The notes under the pieces are model-generated. The model was not told the DNA's origin. It worked only from the letters and a program-made list of their open reading frames with translations, and did no database searches. This document shows positions 60,564 to 64,000 of a stretch of 64,000 nt of DNA, piece by piece. Both the position numbers and the translations under genes were made by a program. The DNA is from Luteimonas cucumeris (lineage in GTDB: Bacteria > Pseudomonadota > Gammaproteobacteria > Xanthomonadales > Xanthomonadaceae): NCBI RefSeq assembly GCF_007830035.1, contig NZ_VLKN01000004.1, positions 248,001 through 312,000 of the forward strand. Direction: 5' to 3'. Each line of letters begins with the position of its first letter. Position 1 is the first letter of the stretch.

Positions 60564-60705
60564 TGGCCCTCTCCCTTTACGGGAGAGAGACAGGCCGAAG
60601 GCCAGGATTGGGCCGACTTCGCGCCATCTGGCAATGCATGCATCGCTCTGCTCGCGCGCCCTCGCCTGCCCTTCGGGCATTCTTCCCCGCAAAGGAGGAG
60701 AAAAA
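60564..60705. repeat. Dispersed CTCTCCC/GGGAGAG repeat region after purL
   Basis: GGCCCTCTCCCTTTACGGGA followed by GAGAG forms a short hairpin (CTCTCCC-5 bases-GGGAGAG). AGGCCGAAGGCC and later CTTCGGGCATTCTTCCCCGC follow. This resembles the widespread proteobacterial 'ccctctcccg' intergenic repeats. It fills most of the gap between purL and the glycosyltransferase-like gene and contains no gene that I can support. Confidence 0.5.
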
Positions 60706-60706
60706 A

Positions 60707-63700
60707 TCAGCCGACCCACGCCCGTGCGTTGCGGAACATGCGCAGCCAGGGCGAATCTTCCGGCCAGTCGCGCGGATGCCAGCTCAGGTTGACGCTGCGA
60801 GGCGTGCGTTCCGGGTGCGGCATCAGGATCGTGGCGCGGCCGTCGCTGCTGCTGAGCCCGGCGATGCCGTCCGGCGAACCGTTGGGATTGGCCGGATATG
60901 CACTGGCGACGCGACCATCGCCTTCGATGTAGCGCATCGATACGGCAGCGGCGGCCTGGTCGATCGCACCGTCGAACGCCGCGCGTCCCTCGCCGTGCGA
61001 GACCACGATCGGAATGCGAGAGCCGGCCATGCCGCGGAAGAACAGCGATGGCGATTCGGCCACTTCGACCAGGCTCAACCGGCCTTCGAACTGTTCGCTG
61101 CGATTGCGCAGGAAACGCGGCCAGTGTTCGGCACCGGGAATGATGTCCTTCAGCTGCGCCAGCATCTGGCAGCCGTTGCAGACGCCGAGCGCGAAGCTGT
61201 CGCTGCGCGCGAAGAACGCGGCGAAGGCATCCCGCAGCTCGCTGCGCTCCAGCACCGAGGTGGCCCAGCCGCGACCGGCGCCGAGCACGTCGCCATAGCT
61301 GAAGCCGCCACAGGCGGCGATGCCCTGGAAATCGGCCAGAGTCACGCGCCCGGCGATCAGGTCGCTCATGTGCACGTCATGGGCGGCGAAGCCGGCACGG
61401 GTGAAGGCCGAAGCCATCTCGATCTGGCCGTTGACGCCCTGTTCGCGCAGGATCGCGACCCGGGGACGCGCGCCGGTGGCGATGAACGGCGCGGCGATAT
61501 CCTCGGCCGGATCGAAGGCCAGTTTCGCCTGCAGGCCGGGTGCCGCGAAGACGCGCGCCGCGTCGCGTTCCTCATCGGCGCAGGCCGGATCGTCGCGCAG
61601 CTTCTGCATCGCGTGCGTGACCGACCACCAGGCGTCGAACAACGCGCTCCAGCGCCACTCGGCGAGCGTGTCACCATCGCGCAACACGCGGATCGCCGGC
61701 GCGGTGCTCGGCCGGGCGATGCGTTGCGCGCACTCCACCAGGCCATGACGCGCGACCATGTCCGCGAATTCGGCGCGATCTTCCGACGCGATCTGCACCA
61801 CCGCGCCGAGTTCCTCGTTGAACAGGGTGCGGCAGGCGTCGTCGCTGCGGCCCTCGCCCCAGCCGTCGAGCAGGATGTCCAGGCCGAGGTGGGAGCAGAA
61901 CGCCATTTCGCACAGCGTCGCGAACGCGCCACCATCGGAGCGGTCGTGATAGGCCAGCAGCAACCCGGCCTCGCGCGCATCGCGGATCAGCTCGAAGAAG
62001 CCGCGCAGGCGCTGCGGGCTGTCGAGGTCGGGGCAGTCACCGCCGAAGCGTTCGTAGCACTGCGCCAGGATCGAGCCGCCGAGGCGCTGCTTGCCGGCGC
62101 CCAAGCCGATCAGCCACAGCTCGGTATCGGCCTCGCGCGACAGCAGCGGTGTCAGCTGCGCACGCGCGTCGACGACCGGCGCGAACGCGGTGATCACCAG
62201 CGACACCGGCGATACCGATTTGTGCGTGACGCGAAGCTCTTCCGCATCGCTCATCCTGAGCTCGTCGAAGGACGCCTGCATCGACAGCGAATCCTTGCCG
62301 ACCGGAATGCTGATATCCAGTGCCGGGCACAGTTCCATGCCGACTGCCTTGACCGCGTCGAACAGGCGCGCGTCCTCGCCGGCGTGGCCTGCGGCGGCCA
62401 TCCAGTTGGCCGACAGCTTGACCCGGCGCAGGTTTTCCACCGGCGCCGCGCACAGGTTGGTGATCGCCTCGCCGACCGCCATGCGCGCCGACGCGGCCGC
62501 ATCCAGCAACGCCAGCGGCGTGCGCTCGCCGATCGCCATGGCTTCGCCGGCGTTGCCTTCAAAGCCGGACAAGGTGATCGCGCAGTCGGCCACCGGCAGC
62601 TGCCAGGGTCCGATCATCTGGTCGCGCGCGGTCAGCCCGCCGACGCTGCGGTCGCCGATGCTGACCAGGAAGTTCTTGGCCGCGACGGTCGGATGCGCGA
62701 GCACGCGCAGGCCGACGTCGTGCAGGGCCTGGCCGGGGTTCTGGCCGAGCACGTCGCTGTCCAGTTCCGGCCAGCGCGTGGCGCGCGGGCGCTGCGTGTC
62801 GCGGTGCATCTTCGGCGGCTTGCCGAAGAGGACGTCCATGGGCAGGTCGATCGGGTGGTCGGGCCGGGAATCGGGAATCGGGAATCGGGAATCGCTGGAA
62901 GCAGGAGCAACGGCGCCGTAACCGACGACGAGGCGTTCCTCTGCCGTCGCCGTGCCTACGACCGCGAACGGGCAGCGCTCGCGCTCGCAGATGGCGGTGA
63001 AATCGGCGATGCGGTCCTGCGGAATGCCGAGCACGTAGCGTTCCTGCGACTCGTTGCACCATAGCTGCATCGGCGACAGCGACGGATCGTCGCTGGGTAC
63101 CTTGTCGAGGTCGATCACGCCGCCGACGCCGGAGTCGTGCAGCAGTTCCGGGATCGCGTTGGACAGGCCGCCGGCGCCGACATCGTGGAACCACAGGATC
63201 GGATTGCCCCCGGCCAATGCCACGCAGCGGTCGATGACTTCCTGGCAGCGGCGTTCCATCTCCGGGTTGTCGCGCTGCACGCTGGCGAAATCCAGGTCCT
63301 CGGCGCTGTCGCCGGACGCGACCGAACTCGCCGCGCCGCCGCCAAGGCCGATCAGCATTGCCGGCCCGCCAAGCACGATCACCGCGTCGCCGGGCGAGAG
63401 CCTGCGCTTCTCAACCATCGGCCGATCGATCGTGCCGAGTCCGCCGGCGAGCATGATCGGCTTGTCGTAGGCACGCACCGTGGCGTCGGGCTCGCGCAGT
63501 TCGAAACTGCGGAAATAGCCGGTCAGGTTCGGGCGCCCGAACTCGTTGTTGAACGCAGCCGCGCCGAGCGGGCCGTCGAGCATGATCTCTAGTGCCGGGG
63601 CCATGCGCGGATTCAGTACGCGCTCGTTTTCCCACGGCTGCGGCAGGGTCGGGATGCGCAGATGCGAAACGCTGAAGCCGCACAGCCCGGCCTTGGGCTT

Positions 63701-64000
63701 GCCGCCGCGGCCGGTGGCGCCTTCGTCGCGGATCTCGCCGCCGGCGCCGGTGCTGGCGCCAGGGAACGGTGCGATCGCGGTCGGATGGTTGTGGGTCTCG
63801 ACCTTGATGCAGAACGCGCTGTCCTGCAGCTCTTCGGCGCGGTATTCGCCGCTGGCATCCGGACGGAAACGACGCGCGGCATAGCCTTCCACCACCGCGG
63901 CGTTGTCGCTGTACGCCGACAAGGTGTGCTCAGGCGTCTGCGCGTGCGTGTGCTTGATCATCTTGAACAAAGACAGCGGCTGGTCCTTGCCGTCGATGCT
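60707..64000 (-). CDS. purL: Phosphoribosylformylglycinamidine synthase PurL (5' part outside window)
   Basis: This is the large single-chain FGAM synthase of purine synthesis; about 1097 residues are in the window and the N-terminus lies beyond the right edge (frame open to SIDGKDQPLSLFKMIK at the border). Motifs: VETHNHPTAIAPFPGA, GSGGEIRDEGATGRG-like segment, PVGKDSLSMQ, and a C-terminal class I glutaminase domain with nucleophile Cys in LGVCNGCQML and ILMPHPERTPR. Two stretches look foreign: [16 protein letters not shown] (62861-62905 region) and ASFDELRMSDAEELRV (62223-62273), both encoded by repeats and in frame. Confidence 0.97.
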   Translation of the reverse strand, partial: SIDGKDQPLSLFKMIKHTHAQTPEHTLSAYSDNAAVVEGYAARRFRPDASGEYRAEELQDSAFCIKVETHNHPTAIAPFPGASTGAGGEIRDEGATGRGGKPKAGLCGFSVSHLRIPTLPQPWENERVLNPRMAPALEIMLDGPLGAAAFNNEFGRPNLTGYFRSFELREPDATVRAYDKPIMLAGGLGTIDRPMVEKRRLSPGDAVIVLGGPAMLIGLGGGAASSVASGDSAEDLDFASVQRDNPEMERRCQEVIDRCVALAGGNPILWFHDVGAGGLSNAIPELLHDSGVGGVIDLDKVPSDDPSLSPMQLWCNESQERYVLGIPQDRIADFTAICERERCPFAVVGTATAEERLVVGYGAVAPASSDSRFPIPDSRPDHPIDLPMDVLFGKPPKMHRDTQRPRATRWPELDSDVLGQNPGQALHDVGLRVLAHPTVAAKNFLVSIGDRSVGGLTARDQMIGPWQLPVADCAITLSGFEGNAGEAMAIGERTPLALLDAAASARMAVGEAITNLCAAPVENLRRVKLSANWMAAAGHAGEDARLFDAVKAVGMELCPALDISIPVGKDSLSMQASFDELRMSDAEELRVTHKSVSPVSLVITAFAPVVDARAQLTPLLSREADTELWLIGLGAGKQRLGGSILAQCYERFGGDCPDLDSPQRLRGFFELIRDAREAGLLLAYHDRSDGGAFATLCEMAFCSHLGLDILLDGWGEGRSDDACRTLFNEELGAVVQIASEDRAEFADMVARHGLVECAQRIARPSTAPAIRVLRDGDTLAEWRWSALFDAWWSVTHAMQKLRDDPACADEERDAARVFAAPGLQAKLAFDPAEDIAAPFIATGARPRVAILREQGVNGQIEMASAFTRAGFAAHDVHMSDLIAGRVTLADFQGIAACGGFSYGDVLGAGRGWATSVLERSELRDAFAAFFARSDSFALGVCNGCQMLAQLKDIIPGAEHWPRFLRNRSEQFEGRLSLVEVAESPSLFFRGMAGSRIPIVVSHGEGRAAFDGAIDQAAAAVSMRYIEGDGRVASAYPANPNGSPDGIAGLSSSDGRATILMPHPERTPRSVNLSWHPRDWPEDSPWLRMFRNARAWVG
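62223..62273. repeat. TCATCCTGAGCTCGTCGAAGG repeat inside purL
   Basis: The core TCATCCTGAGCTCGTCGAAG (62251-62270) is a dispersed repeat type I recognise from many proteobacterial genomes, where it reads FDELRMS when translated. Here it is translated in frame as SFDELRMSDAEELRV between GKDSLSMQ and SPVSLVITAFA of PurL. Confidence 0.75.
62866..62893. repeat. Single heptamer array inside purL
   Basis: Four perfect GGGAATC units occur, followed by GCTGGAAGCAGGAGCAAC, which resembles the AAGCAAGAGCAA core of other family members. On the minus strand they are translated as [10 protein letters not shown] within PurL. No inverted partner is seen nearby. Confidence 0.92.

Noticed and set aside
59951-63064. 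A 1037-codon plus-strand open frame opposite purL
   Set aside because: It has no recognisable domains, low complexity in Arg/Gly/His/Val, and lies exactly opposite conserved purL sequence.

Overview
The window looks like chromosomal DNA from a GC-rich gammaproteobacterium of the Xanthomonadaceae/Lysobacteraceae (Lysobacter, Luteimonas, Thermomonas or a relative). The main evidence is a division and cell-wall (dcw) cluster that lacks murD, a prepilin peptidase without the usual cysteine tetrad, a REP-associated transposase bracketed by GTAGGAGCGC palindromes, and dense short intergenic repeats. I cannot name a species.

Layout. (1) Positions 1-16.9 kb: a type IV pilus locus. It has a sigma-54 promoter and pilA, a multi-spanning GT-C/TPR protein, a second pilin, and then an accessory glycan island (flippase, methyltransferases, HAD phosphatase, nucleotidyltransferase, CDP-glycerol-transferase-like protein and four glycosyltransferases). 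These are followed by a second sigma-54 promoter and pilB-pilC-pilD-coaE. (2) 16.9-18.7 kb: a RAYT transposase between two REP palindromes and a Nudix/ThiE fusion. (3) 18.7-22.6 kb: secA and an M23 endopeptidase, with dciA diverging. (4) 23.3-40.6 kb, all on the minus strand: the dcw cluster mraZ-rsmH-ftsL-ftsI-murE-murF-mraY-ftsW-murG-murC-ddlB-ftsQ-ftsA-ftsZ-lpxC, with a promoter and a MraZ operator in front of mraZ, and rnpB upstream of it. (5) 41.4-47.7 kb: chrA, rsmI, and a forward run lpoA-yraN-FAD oxidase-SGNH hydrolase. (6) 47.8-55.8 kb, minus strand: an FMN riboswitch controlling ribE-ribB-ribH-nusB-thiL, then a glyA-nrdR-ribD-methyltransferase group. (7) 56-64 kb: ettA, pyrF, two glycosyltransferase-like genes and purL, which runs off the right edge.

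How the parts fit. Pilins made from RpoN-dependent promoters would be processed by PilD and assembled by PilB/PilC. The neighbouring GT-C protein and glycan island are good candidates for pilin or surface-polymer decoration. The dcw genes overlap almost continuously and look like one long transcription unit under MraZ control. Riboflavin synthesis is split between a riboswitch-controlled group and an nrdR/glyA-linked ribD.

The most unusual feature is a family of heptamer arrays. Its units are GGGAATC, GTGATTC/GTGATTG and GGGGACT. An arm usually holds four units, and arms usually occur as inverted pairs around an AAGCAA-rich core. I count six pairs and two single arms. They sit between genes and also inside reading frames: they write about 48-residue C-terminal tails on FtsQ and RsmH, start-codon regions of RibD and the Nudix protein, and an in-frame insertion in PurL. 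A second, unrelated repeat also interrupts PurL in frame. All functional calls come from reading the sequence; no database was searched.
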